A DNA stretch of 64,000 nucleotides from DATKJS01 sp050015275 (GTDB taxonomy: Bacteria > Acidobacteriota > Aminicenantia > Aminicenantales > Saccharicenantaceae): assembly GCA_050015275.1 (NCBI GenBank), contig JBEKBS010000001.1:124001-188000 (forward strand), read 5' to 3'. Under the pieces are notes generated by a model that made no database searches, had not been told where the DNA came from, and saw only the letters and a program-made list of their open reading frames with translations. Shown in pieces: positions 42,545 through 50,881 of the stretch. A program made the translations under genes and the position numbers. Position 1 is the stretch's first letter; each line of letters opens with the position of its first letter.

Positions 42545-43518
42545 CCGTTCCCAGGATCGGGGTGACCCTGGGCGATCCGGGCGGGGTCGGGCCTGAAATC
42601 GTCCTGAAAGCGCTGGCCGGGGACTACACCCTTCCCAAGGCCGTTTATGTCCTTTTCGGGAATTCCCATATTGTCGCCGGCACGGCCCGGGCCCTCGGTT
42701 TCCGTTTCGGCCCGGAAGCCTGGGGTCCGGAGAAAGGCGGGGAGCCGGGGATATTCCTGTCCGACATCCCGTCTCCGGCCGATGACCCCGCGCCGGCCCG
42801 GCCCGATGGCAAGAGCGGGGAGGCCTCTTTCCGCTTTTTCGAAGCCGCCGCGGACGCCGCCCGGAGCGGGTCGCTTGACGCCGTGGTCACCGCCCCCGTC
42901 TCCAAGACCGCCTGGAAACTGGCCGGCATCCCCTGGCGTGGCCATACCGAGTACCTCGAAAGCTTCTATCCCGGCGCCATCATGTCCTTCTGGTCCGAGA
43001 AGCTCAAGGTCGCGCTCCTCAGCCACCATCTCCCCCTGAGGGAGGCTCTCGGGAGGGTCCGGCGCGACGCTCTCCTCGATTTCTTCCGGGCCCTCAGTCG
43101 GGATGCCGGGAGGGTCCGGGGAGGCCCGCGCGAGTTCCTCGTGCCCGGCCTCAACCCGCACGCCGGAGAGGGCGGGCTTCTCGGCGCCGAAGAGGAAGGG
43201 GAGGTCAGGCCGGCCATCGAGGCGGCCAGGGCCGAGGGGCTCAACATCAGCGGCCCCTATCCGCCCGACACCGTTTTCCGGCTGGCCCTGGGCCGGCCGG
43301 ACGTGATGGTGGCCGCCCTCTATCATGACCAGGGCCTGGTCGCGTTCAAGCTGGAAGCATTCGAGTCCGGGGTCAACGCCACGCTCGGCCTGCCGTTCGT
43401 CCGGACCTCTCCCGACCACGGCACCGCGTTCGACATCGCCGGCCGGGGCGTGGCCAGCCCCCTGAGCATGGTGGAGGCGATCCGACTGGCCGGCCGCTTC
43501 AGCGCCAGCGTTTCTTGA
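42541..43518 (+). CDS. pdxA: 4-hydroxythreonine-4-phosphate dehydrogenase
   Basis: 325 residues. GDPGGVGPEIVLKAL at the N-terminus and the metal-binding histidines in GHTEYLE, GLNPHAGEGG and LYHDQGL identify PdxA, which acts in vitamin B6 synthesis. Its last 20 bases overlap the convergent smpB 3' end. Confidence 0.93.
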   Translation: MTVPRIGVTLGDPGGVGPEIVLKALAGDYTLPKAVYVLFGNSHIVAGTARALGFRFGPEAWGPEKGGEPGIFLSDIPSPADDPAPARPDGKSGEASFRFFEAAADAARSGSLDAVVTAPVSKTAWKLAGIPWRGHTEYLESFYPGAIMSFWSEKLKVALLSHHLPLREALGRVRRDALLDFFRALSRDAGRVRGGPREFLVPGLNPHAGEGGLLGAEEEGEVRPAIEAARAEGLNISGPYPPDTVFRLALGRPDVMVAALYHDQGLVAFKLEAFESGVNATLGLPFVRTSPDHGTAFDIAGRGVASPLSMVEAIRLAGRFSASVS

Positions 43519-43963
43519 TCTCCGCCCGGATCTCCCGGTCGGTGTCCCGTTTCTTGATGGCCTCGCGCTTCTCGTACTCGCGCTTCCCCCGGACGAGGGC
43601 CAGCTCGAGCTTGATCTTGCCCCGGTCGCTGATCAGGACGCGGGTCGGGACGAGAGTCAGTCCCCTCTCCTGGATCTTGCCGGCCAGGCGCCTGATCTCC
43701 CGGTGGTGGAGGAGGAGCTTGCGGTCGCGGAGAGGGTCGTGGTTGAAGATGTTGGCCGCCTCGTAGGGGCTGACGTGGCATTTGACGAGGAAAACCTCAC
43801 CGTTCTTGACCTCGGCGTAGCTCTCCTTGAGGCTGATCCGGCCGTCCCGGATGGACTTGACTTCGCTCCCCTGGAGGGCCATCCCCGCTTCAAACTTCTC
43901 CAGGATCTCGTAGTCGTGGGAGACGTGCTTATTGACGGCGACGGTCCGGGCGGCGCTTTTCAC
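43499..43963 (-). CDS. smpB: tmRNA-binding protein SmpB
   Basis: 154 residues from GTG 43963, overlapping the upstream stop (GTGA). VNKHVSHDYEILEKFEAGMALQGSEVKS, then LLLHHREIRRL and the basic tail are diagnostic. It partners tmRNA in rescuing stalled ribosomes; the ssrA gene was not found nearby. Confidence 0.95.
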   Translation of the reverse strand: MKSAARTVAVNKHVSHDYEILEKFEAGMALQGSEVKSIRDGRISLKESYAEVKNGEVFLVKCHVSPYEAANIFNHDPLRDRKLLLHHREIRRLAGKIQERGLTLVPTRVLISDRGKIKLELALVRGKREYEKREAIKKRDTDREIRAEIKKRWR

Positions 43964-45228
43964 GGCACCGAGGGTCCTTTCGCGGGGCCGAGGTCGACGC
44001 GGATGAGGCTGATGTGCCGCTTGTTCATCTTCTCCACCGTCAGCCTTGAACCGCCGAACTCCAGGGAATCCTTCTCCGCGGGAATACGGCCGAATTCGTA
44101 TAAGAGAAAGCCGGCCAAGGTCGTGTAGTCCTTTCTCTCCGGAAGGCCCAGGGAGAGCCGGGCGTTGGCCTCCTTGACCGGCGCCGAGCCCTTGATCAGG
44201 TAAGCCCCGTCGTCGATACGGGCGAAGCATTCCTCGGCCGTCCCGTCGTGTTCGTCCCGGAAGTCGCCGACGACCTCCTCGATGATGTCTTCGAGGGTCA
44301 CGATTCCCTCCATGTTACCGTACTCGTCCACGACGAAGGCCATGTGGACGGCCCTCTCCTGCATCTGGAGCAGGACTTTTTCGAGGGAGGCGAGCTCGGG
44401 GACGAAGAGGGGCGGGCGAAGGATGGATCTAACGTTAATATCTTTATTATCAATGAGATATCTTATAATGTCCTTGGTGTGAATGGTCCCCTCGATGTTG
44501 TCGAACCGGCCCTTGTAAACCGGATACCGGGAATGGCCCGCCGAGCGGACCGTTTCGAGGACCCGGCTCCACGGCCAGTCGATCTCGACGGCCTTGACCT
44601 CGGGCCGGGGGACCATGATCTCCTTCACGGGCCGGGCGTTGATGTCCAGGGCGCCAGAGATCATCTTGCGGCGCAGGGCGGAGAGGCCGCGGGTGCCGGA
44701 AAGGACGAGGATCCGGATCTCCTCCTCGCTGAGCCGGCCGGCCGGGCCGTCGCGGCGGCCGCGCGAGGAAGGGACGAGAAGCCCCGTGATGAAGGAGAGG
44801 AGCTTGACGAAAGGGAAGAAGATCACCATCATCCCCCGGACCGGGTAGCTGAAGAAAAGGGCGGTCCGGAGGGGGTTGTGGGCGGCGAAAGTCTTGGGGT
44901 TGATCTCGGCGAAGATCAGGAGGAAAAGGGTCGTGGTGACCGTGGCGAGGAGGATGGCCCGGCTCCTGTCCGGGACCAGGGTGACGAAAACGGAGGTGGC
45001 GATCGAGGCCGCGGCCACGTTCACTAGGGTGTTGCCGATCAGGATGGTCGCCAGGAACTCGTTCGTCCGGTGGAGGATCCTGCGGACGAGGCCGGCGCGT
45101 TTGGAGCCCTGCTTTTCGGCGTGTTCGAGGGAATAACGGCTCGAGGCGATGAAGGCGGTCTCGGAGGAGGAGAAAAAGGCGCTGGCGATAAGGCACAGGA
45201 CAAAAAGAATCAATGCCGGCAGGAACAT
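43960..45228 (-). CDS. CorC/HlyC-type membrane protein with DUF21 and CBS domains
   Basis: 422 residues from ATG 45228 (MFLPALILFV); the 39 in-frame residues before it overlap carD and look non-coding. The DUF21 membrane domain (~1-190; ASAFFSSSETAF), a CBS pair (~205-335; IMVPRPEVKAVE, GIVTLEDIIEEVVGDFRDE) and the C-terminal transporter-associated domain follow the family order. Members are linked to Mg2+/Co2+ efflux or tolerance. It is translated between carD and smpB. Confidence 0.9.
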   Translation of the reverse strand: MFLPALILFVLCLIASAFFSSSETAFIASSRYSLEHAEKQGSKRAGLVRRILHRTNEFLATILIGNTLVNVAAASIATSVFVTLVPDRSRAILLATVTTTLFLLIFAEINPKTFAAHNPLRTALFFSYPVRGMMVIFFPFVKLLSFITGLLVPSSRGRRDGPAGRLSEEEIRILVLSGTRGLSALRRKMISGALDINARPVKEIMVPRPEVKAVEIDWPWSRVLETVRSAGHSRYPVYKGRFDNIEGTIHTKDIIRYLIDNKDINVRSILRPPLFVPELASLEKVLLQMQERAVHMAFVVDEYGNMEGIVTLEDIIEEVVGDFRDEHDGTAEECFARIDDGAYLIKGSAPVKEANARLSLGLPERKDYTTLAGFLLYEFGRIPAEKDSLEFGGSRLTVEKMNKRHISLIRVDLGPAKGPSVP

Positions 45229-45238
45229 CAGGTCCGTG

Positions 45239-45754
45239 TCAGATGGCGACCCGCGGCTTGGCGTCCTTGAAGCAGCGGGCGAGGGTCCCGAGGAGCTTGT
45301 GCTCGATCTTCGAGCTGGGGACATCGGCGGCCTCGGAGATCTCACAGACGAGGAGCTCCTTGGCCTTCTCCATCATCTTCTTCTCCCGGAAGGAGAGGGG
45401 CTTGATCAAGCTGAGATAATAGAGGCTCTTCATGACCGTGGCCACGTCGAAGAGGGTCCCCGATTTCATCAGGTTGACATGCTCCTTGTACCGCCCCTTC
45501 CAGTCCATCGTGACGTCCACCGCCCCGTTCCTCATGAACATGAAGATCTTCTTGATGGAGCCCTCGGAAACGGGCCGCCGGACTCCGATTTCTGTGGCCA
45601 TCGAGCTCGAGATCTGGACGAGGGTGTTGTTGGCGATGATCCTCAGGTGAATGATATTCGAGCCCTCGCCGCTCGATTCCTTCCCGATGGCCTCGATGAC
45701 GCTGAGCCCCTGGTTCGGATAGATGACCTTATCGCCGATTTTCATGGAATTCAT
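45239..45754 (-). CDS. CarD-family transcription regulator
   Basis: 171 residues. The N-terminal RNA polymerase-interacting domain starts MKIGDKVIYPNQGLSVIEAIG; a helical C-terminal domain binds promoter DNA in known CarD proteins. Two in-frame starts exist (45754 and 45745). The promoter's -10 ends only 8 bases before the first, so the mRNA may be leaderless. CarD stabilises open complexes at rRNA and other promoters. Confidence 0.88.
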   Translation of the reverse strand: MNSMKIGDKVIYPNQGLSVIEAIGKESSGEGSNIIHLRIIANNTLVQISSSMATEIGVRRPVSEGSIKKIFMFMRNGAVDVTMDWKGRYKEHVNLMKSGTLFDVATVMKSLYYLSLIKPLSFREKKMMEKAKELLVCEISEAADVPSSKIEHKLLGTLARCFKDAKPRVAI

Positions 45755-45762
45755 GCCCCCCC

Positions 45763-45792
45763 ATTATATCGGAAAACAGGGGAGAGAGTCAA
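45763..45792 (-). promoter_or_regulatory. Promoter of carD-corC-smpB
   Basis: Minus strand TTGACT (45787-45792), 18-base spacer, TATAAT (45763-45768). It is divergent from the rpmH promoter, 84 bases away. Confidence 0.7.
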
Positions 45793-45876
45793 TGTGGCAT
45801 CCGGGACGGGTCGTTTCCTGGCCCTCGTTCCCAAGAGAGGCCCGGGGAACGGGGCCGGATAGCCGTTTTTGCGGGC

Positions 45877-45905
45877 TTGACAGGCCAGGGGGGTTCGGGT
45901 AACAT
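45877..45905 (+). promoter_or_regulatory. Promoter of rpmH-rnpA
   Basis: TTGACA at 45877-45882, 17-base spacer, TAACAT at 45900-45905; start expected near 45912, 20 bases ahead of rpmH. Confidence 0.65.
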
Positions 45906-45931
45906 ACTCACTTTGCAGGTGTGGAACGAGA

Positions 45932-46069
45932 ATGAAGAGAACCTTTCAGCCGAACAACCGCAGGCGGAAGAAAACCCATGGGTTTCGTGTCCGGATGAAG
46001 ACCAAAGGCGGTCAAGAAGTCCTCAAGAGCAGAAGGCGCAAGGGCAGAAAACGCGTTTCTGTCGGATGA
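45932..46069 (+). CDS. rpmH: Ribosomal protein bL34
   Basis: 45 residues: MKRTFQPNNRRRKKTHGFRV, then RMKTKGGQEVLKSRRRKGRK, an almost textbook L34. GGAACGAG precedes the ATG. It overlaps rnpA by four bases (ATGA). Confidence 0.96.
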   Translation: MKRTFQPNNRRRKKTHGFRVRMKTKGGQEVLKSRRRKGRKRVSVG

Positions 46070-46422
46070 ATGAACGTCTGACGCCTCGCGAGAGGATCCG
46101 CAGCCAAAAGGACTTCACAAGTCTTTATAGGAACGGCAGCCGCTTTCGAGGGCGATATTTCAACCTGGTTTACCGGCCCAACCTTTTTGGTTTCTCGAGG
46201 TTGGCCGTGGTCGTCAGCAAGAAAGTCGGGCCCGCCGTCGCGCGCAACAGGGTCAAGCGGCGGATCCGTGACCTCTTTCGCCGGAACAAGGGCGTTCTTG
46301 CGGAGCCTATGGACCTCATCTTCGTGACCCGCAAGGAGATCCTGGACCTCGGCCCGCCGGAGCTCAGGGCCGGCTATTTTCAAGCGTTGGAATCGATCAA
46401 GAAGAAACGGACGTCATCGTGA
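46066..46422 (+). CDS. rnpA: Ribonuclease P protein component
   Basis: 118 residues from ATG 46066. The RNR signature is present as AVARNRVKRRIRDLFR; the N-terminal RIRSQKDFTSLYRNGSRFRG is typical. The same frame stays open upstream through all of rpmH. It assists the RNase P RNA in tRNA 5' processing. Confidence 0.93.
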   Translation: MNERLTPRERIRSQKDFTSLYRNGSRFRGRYFNLVYRPNLFGFSRLAVVVSKKVGPAVARNRVKRRIRDLFRRNKGVLAEPMDLIFVTRKEILDLGPPELRAGYFQALESIKKKRTSS

Positions 46423-46628
46423 AACGGGTCGCGCTCATCCTGATCAAGGCCTATCAAGCCGTCCTCTCCCCTTTCCTGGGGACCCATTGCCGGTTCCAGC
46501 CGACCTGCTCGTCTTACACCCATGAAGCCATCGAAAGGTACGGCCTGATCAAGGGGACAGGCCTGGGAGTCCGACGGCTCCTCCGGTGCCATCCTTTTCA
46601 CGAGGGCGGGATCGACCCCGTGCCCTAA
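46419..46628 (+). CDS. yidD: Membrane protein insertion efficiency factor YidD
   Basis: 69 residues from GTG 46419 (GTGA overlap with rnpA). CRFQPTCSSYTHEAIERYG and RCHPFHEGGIDPVP with the conserved cysteines are diagnostic. It helps YidC-dependent insertion. Confidence 0.95.
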   Translation: MKRVALILIKAYQAVLSPFLGTHCRFQPTCSSYTHEAIERYGLIKGTGLGVRRLLRCHPFHEGGIDPVP

Positions 46629-46639
46629 GAGGAAACGAT

Positions 46640-48310
46640 ATGGAAAAACGATTGATCCTGGCCATCGTCCTTTCCTTCCTGGTCCTGATGGGTTACCAGC
46701 TTCTCTTCGTGAAGCCCAAGCCACAGACAGAAACGCCGCCCGTGACTGTGCCCGCTCCTGTGGCAAAACAGGGAGAGACACAGGCCCAGCCCGGAGGCCA
46801 GGTCCCCCCGGCCACGTTGGAACCCAAGGCTCCCGGCCAGCCCGCTTCCTCACAGGGCCTCAAGGCCACGGGGGCCCAGGCGAAACAAGAAGTCACGGTT
46901 GATACCCCTCTCTATCAGGCTACCTGGAGCAATCAGGGTGGCGTCCTCAGGAGCTGGAAGCTTAAGAAACACACGAACGACAAGAAGGAGGCCCTGGAGC
47001 TCGTCCCGGAGGCGGCCCAGGAGACCGGACGGTACCCCTTCTCCCTGGGAGGCGATGACCCCGCCCTCTCCGCGGCCTTGAATTCGGCCTTATTCGAAGC
47101 CTCTCGGTCGAGCCTCATCCTCAAGGACGGCCAGAAGGATGAGGTCAGATTTTCTTATTCCGACGGAAAGTCCGTCCGGGCCGAGAAGATCTTCCGCTTC
47201 ACCGGCGGGACCTACCAGATGGAGATCGAGCTTCATGTCTGGAAAAACGGCCAGGAGATCGTGCCCTCCCTTCTCTGGGGACCTGGTATCGGCAACCCCT
47301 CGCCGGTCGAGATGAAACAGCGGTTCACGGCGAGCACCGGCGCCGCCGTTTATTCGGGCGGCAAGGTCTACCGGATGGACGAGAAGAAGTACAAGCCCGA
47401 AACGAGCGCCTATAACTTCGTCGATTGGGCCGGCTACGAGGAAAACTATTTCGCGGCTCTCTTCGTCCTCCCCGCCCAAAAGGGACAAGCCGCGTTCCTC
47501 CAGGAGTCTCAGGGCCAGGGTAAAGCGCCGGCCTATTTCGTCTCGGTTTCCCAGCCATATGCGGCTTTCATCGGGCCAAAGGATTTCGACGCCCTCAAAG
47601 CCTTCGGCCACGAGACGAAAAAAGTCATCAATTTCGGCGTGTTCGGCAGCATCGCCGAGATCCTCCTCCTGTCCGTCAAGTTCTTCTACAAGCTCGTCCC
47701 GAACTGGGGCATGGCCATCATCCTCCTGACCCTCGTCATCAAGATCATCTTCTTTCCCCTGACCTACAGCTCGACGAAATCCATGGCCAAGATGGCCGAC
47801 CTCCAGCCCAAGGTCAAGGCCATCCGGGCCAAGTACAAGAAGGCCAAGTCCGACATCACCCAGCGGCGCCAGATGAACGAGGAGATGATGAAGCTCTACA
47901 AGGAGCACGGGGTCAACCCGGCCGGGGGCTGCCTCCCGCTCCTCATCCAGCTGCCGATCTTCTGGGGCGTTTTCCGGATGCTGGTGGCTTCGGTCGAGTT
48001 CCGCCACGCCCCGTTCGGACTCTGGATCCAGGACCTGTCCGTCCGCGACCCTTACTACGTGACGCCCGTCCTCATGGGCATCACCCAATTCATCTCCCAG
48101 AAGATGACGCCGACGTCGGCCGACCCCTCCCAGGCCAAAATGATGCTGATCATGCCCGTCATCATGACGTTTTTCTTCATGAACTTCCAGAGCGGCCTGG
48201 TCCTTTACTGGCTGACCACGAACGTCCTTCAGATCGCCCAGCAGGCCATCATGAACCGCATGATGGGCCGCCATAAGAGAGAACCCGATGGAAAACCAAG
48301 AAAAAACTGA
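46640..48310 (+). CDS. yidC: Membrane protein insertase YidC
   Basis: 556 residues from ATG 46640. It has an N-terminal TM1, a Pro/Gln/Ala-rich linker (~28-85), the Gram-negative-type periplasmic P1 domain (~95-345), and the conserved Oxa1 core with five helices (~355-545; MAIILLTLVIKIIFFPLTY, GGCLPLLIQLPIFWGVFRML). The large periplasmic domain supports a diderm envelope. It overlaps jag by 23 bases. Confidence 0.95.
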   Translation: MEKRLILAIVLSFLVLMGYQLLFVKPKPQTETPPVTVPAPVAKQGETQAQPGGQVPPATLEPKAPGQPASSQGLKATGAQAKQEVTVDTPLYQATWSNQGGVLRSWKLKKHTNDKKEALELVPEAAQETGRYPFSLGGDDPALSAALNSALFEASRSSLILKDGQKDEVRFSYSDGKSVRAEKIFRFTGGTYQMEIELHVWKNGQEIVPSLLWGPGIGNPSPVEMKQRFTASTGAAVYSGGKVYRMDEKKYKPETSAYNFVDWAGYEENYFAALFVLPAQKGQAAFLQESQGQGKAPAYFVSVSQPYAAFIGPKDFDALKAFGHETKKVINFGVFGSIAEILLLSVKFFYKLVPNWGMAIILLTLVIKIIFFPLTYSSTKSMAKMADLQPKVKAIRAKYKKAKSDITQRRQMNEEMMKLYKEHGVNPAGGCLPLLIQLPIFWGVFRMLVASVEFRHAPFGLWIQDLSVRDPYYVTPVLMGITQFISQKMTPTSADPSQAKMMLIMPVIMTFFFMNFQSGLVLYWLTTNVLQIAQQAIMNRMMGRHKREPDGKPRKN

Positions 48311-48929
48311 GAACGGACAACCGGCCCTCGAGGGACAGGAATATAAGGGCCGGAACCTCGAGGAGGCCATCAGCCTGGCCGAGCACCGGCTGAAGCTCCC
48401 CCGTGAGAAATTCAACTATGAGATCGTCACGGAAAAGACCAAGCTCTTCGGCATCAAGGGCAAGGAGATCGTGATCCGGGCCTGGGCGATAAAGGAAGAG
48501 GAAGAGAAAGCCATCGACCTGTTCCTGGAAAAGGTCATGCCCCATTTTCCCCTGGAGCTGACCTATCAGATCAAAAAGCGCCCGGACATCATCTTCATCA
48601 TTTTCGACGGCCCCGACAAGAACATCCTCCTCCGCAACGACGGCGCGCTCCTGCTCGCCTTCCAACACGTTTTCAACAAGATCTCGCCTGTGAAGGTGCA
48701 AGTGGATTGCGAGTTCTACAGGCGGCGGAAGGAGAAAAAGCTCCAAGAATTCGCCCAGAAGGTCGCGGAGCAGGTTTCCGCATCCGGGAATGACGAGGTC
48801 CTGGATTTCATGAACCCCTATGAGCGCCGGATCGTCCACATCGCCGTCAACCAGGTCCCCGGCATCACCAGCGAGAGCATCGGCGAAGGGTTCCTGAAGA
48901 AGGTCAAGGTCTTCCGCGCTCCGAAGTAG
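48288..48929 (+). CDS. jag: Jag/KhpB RNA-binding protein with degenerate KH loop
   Basis: 213 residues: Jag-N domain (~20-65; EEAISLAEHRLKLPREKFNYEIV), a KH-type domain (~80-150) and an R3H domain at the C-terminus (MNPYERRIVHIAVNQVPGI). The GxxG RNA-binding loop, usually GKRG or GRRG, reads RNDG here. It follows yidC as in most genomes. Function is RNA binding linked to cell envelope growth in other bacteria. Confidence 0.88.
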   Translation: MENQEKTENGQPALEGQEYKGRNLEEAISLAEHRLKLPREKFNYEIVTEKTKLFGIKGKEIVIRAWAIKEEEEKAIDLFLEKVMPHFPLELTYQIKKRPDIIFIIFDGPDKNILLRNDGALLLAFQHVFNKISPVKVQVDCEFYRRRKEKKLQEFAQKVAEQVSASGNDEVLDFMNPYERRIVHIAVNQVPGITSESIGEGFLKKVKVFRAPK

Positions 48930-48980
48930 CCTTCTCTTCCTCATAAGGACCGTTAGGACAGGTTCAGCCTTTTTATAGAG

Positions 48981-49355
48981 TTGAGCTCGGGGGATTCCCT
49001 TCGTCGGGTCGCGGGTTTGTCCCAGCGAGCCAAACCCGCTTCGGTTCCGGGCCTCGCACCACCGACTTCGAGTCGGTGTCCGTGCCCGCTCGGCCCTCCG
49101 TCAGGGAGCCGTCCCGCCTCTTACCATATTTGTCCGGATGCGGACAGTCCCGCTTCTTAGCGGGGCGGATTCTGAGGAGCGACCAGAAGTAGTGTGGCGG
49201 AGCAGCACGCAACAGCAATTCTGGTAACTATCTGAAACGAATATCTTTATATTGTTCCAGGGGCTCTCCCTCTGCGCCAACCGTGCCCGCCCGGCCCTCC
49301 ACACGCCCTCCTCCGGGAACACCCCCTGCGCATTTTCTTTCTATCGCTTCAGCTT
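48981..49355 (+). repeat. Dispersed modular intergenic repeat, copy D (long form)
   Basis: The gap 48930-49502 is almost filled by this copy. Blocks in order: TTGAGCTCGGGGGATTCCCT (48981); a 9-bp hairpin 49011-49019/49031-49039; TTCCGGGCCTCGCACC; an 8-bp hairpin 49060-49067/49071-49078; direct repeat 49080-49099; a ~200-bp middle part holding the copy A/B-like block (~49165-49240); the second direct repeat 49281-49300; and the 3' block ACACGCCCTCCTCCGGGAAC onward. No protein-coding gene is supported. Confidence 0.8.
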
Positions 49356-49449
49356 GCACCGAAGCTCCAATGTTCAATAAATATTCTGGGAAGGCAATAG
49401 GCGGACTGTGGTCGATTCGTTATTTGTGGTAAGCCCTATGGATGGTCTA

Positions 49450-49478
49450 TTTACTAATACCGTTGCGTCTTCTACAAT
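49450..49478 (+). promoter_or_regulatory. Promoter of mnmE-mnmG-parAB
   Basis: TTTACT (49450-49455), 17-base spacer, TACAAT (49473-49478); start expected ~18 bases before the mnmE ATG. Confidence 0.5.
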
Positions 49479-49502
49479 GGGGAACCGGAAAAGCCGCAGA
49501 AA

Positions 49503-50873
49503 ATGCTCGAAGACACGATCATTGCCATATCGACCCCTCCCGGGATCGGTGGACTCGGGATCGTCCGGCTCAGCGGAAAAAAGGCCCTGGCAGTGGCCGG
49601 AAGGGTATTCAAGTCAGGGCACGGCCAAAGTTGCGATTTTCCCGTCAGGCGTCCCGTCCTGGGGAACCTGTTCGACCCGTGGAAAAAAGAGGTCCTGGAC
49701 GAGGCCTTCCTGACCTATTACAAAGCCCCTCATTCCTATACCAGGGAGGACGTGGTCGAGTTGAGTTGCCATGGTAGCCCTGTCGTCCTCGAGGAGGCCG
49801 TCCGGCTGGGGGTCCAAGCCGGAGCGAGGCCCGCCCGCCAGGGGGAATTCACCCTCAGGGCCTATGTCAACGGCCGCTTGGATATCGTCCAGGCCGAAGC
49901 CGTCAACGACCTCATCCGGTCGGCGTCCCTGACCCAGGCCCGGATCTCGTTCCGGCAACTTTCGGGGGGTCTTTCAAGGAAGATCCGGGGCTTCAGGTCA
50001 GGCCTCGTTCGCCTGGTTGCCAAGGTAGAAGCCGGGATCGAATTCCCCGAAGAGGGCCTGAGGACGACTCCCGCCAGGCAGAGCAAGGCTTTGACGGACC
50101 TAGCCGCCGGACTGGAGGGGCTTATTGCAAGTTTCCAGGCGGGAAAGGCCTTGAGCGAGGGGGTAACGCTGGCTATCACCGGCCGGACGAACGTCGGCAA
50201 ATCGACCCTGTTCAACGCCCTTCTCGAGGAAGACAGGGCCATCGTGACCCCCTACCCGGGGACGACCAGGGATTACCTCAGGGAAGAGATCGTCATTGAC
50301 GACCTCGTCTTCCACCTCGTGGACATGGCCGGCCTGGGAAAGCCCGTACATCCGGTCGAGAAAAAGGGGATCCTCAAGGGGCAGAAAATCGCCCGGCAGG
50401 CGGACGGCCTCCTTATCGTCCTCGACGGGTCCCGGCCGAAAAGGGACGAGGACGAACGGCTGATCAAGAGATTCAGGGGGAAAAAAGCCCTCCTTGTCCT
50501 CAACAAGTCCGACCTTCCCTGCCGGATCGACAAACGGAGGCTCCGGGCCCAGTCGGGAGGCGCCCCGCTTATTGAAGTCTCCGCCCTCAAGGGGACGAAT
50601 CTGGACAAGCTGAGGGCCGAGATCCGCAGGGCGTTCGTTCCCCCGGTCGGCACCGGAGAGGAGGTGATCCTCCATGCCAGGCAGAGAGACATTCTCCTCG
50701 ACATCCGGGAGGCGCTCCGCGAAGCCGGCCGGCTCCTCGAGGCCGGGCACACGGAGGAGACGTACGTCGAGGAGCTCAGAAGAGCGGTTTCCCTGTTCGG
50801 CCGGCTAACGGGAGAGATCAGGTCGGACGAGGTCATGGCCGAGATCTTCAACCGTTTCTGCGTAGGAAAATAG
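49503..50873 (+). CDS. mnmE: tRNA modification GTPase MnmE
   Basis: 456 residues. N-terminal folate-binding domain (DTIIAISTPPGIGGLGIVRLSG), then a GTPase domain with GRTNVGKSTLFN, GTTRDYLRE, DMAGL and NKSD. It ends with the catalytic cysteine motif FCVGK. With MnmG it modifies U34 of tRNAs such as tRNA-Gln(TTG), also in this window. Confidence 0.96.
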   Translation: MLEDTIIAISTPPGIGGLGIVRLSGKKALAVAGRVFKSGHGQSCDFPVRRPVLGNLFDPWKKEVLDEAFLTYYKAPHSYTREDVVELSCHGSPVVLEEAVRLGVQAGARPARQGEFTLRAYVNGRLDIVQAEAVNDLIRSASLTQARISFRQLSGGLSRKIRGFRSGLVRLVAKVEAGIEFPEEGLRTTPARQSKALTDLAAGLEGLIASFQAGKALSEGVTLAITGRTNVGKSTLFNALLEEDRAIVTPYPGTTRDYLREEIVIDDLVFHLVDMAGLGKPVHPVEKKGILKGQKIARQADGLLIVLDGSRPKRDEDERLIKRFRGKKALLVLNKSDLPCRIDKRRLRAQSGGAPLIEVSALKGTNLDKLRAEIRRAFVPPVGTGEEVILHARQRDILLDIREALREAGRLLEAGHTEETYVEELRRAVSLFGRLTGEIRSDEVMAEIFNRFCVGK

Positions 50874-50881
50874 GCGGGCGG

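Noticed and set aside
48981..49100. tRNA or tRNA-like gene in repeat D (CGCGGGTTTGTCCC resembles a T-arm)
   Set aside because: No acceptor stem or anticodon arm can be folded around it; the stems found are independent hairpins.
48973..49218. Minus-strand 81-codon open frame in repeat D ending in a PRPDEGNPPSSTL-like peptide
   Set aside because: It is a translation of the repeat itself, of the kind often annotated spuriously. The hairpins explain the conservation better than protein.
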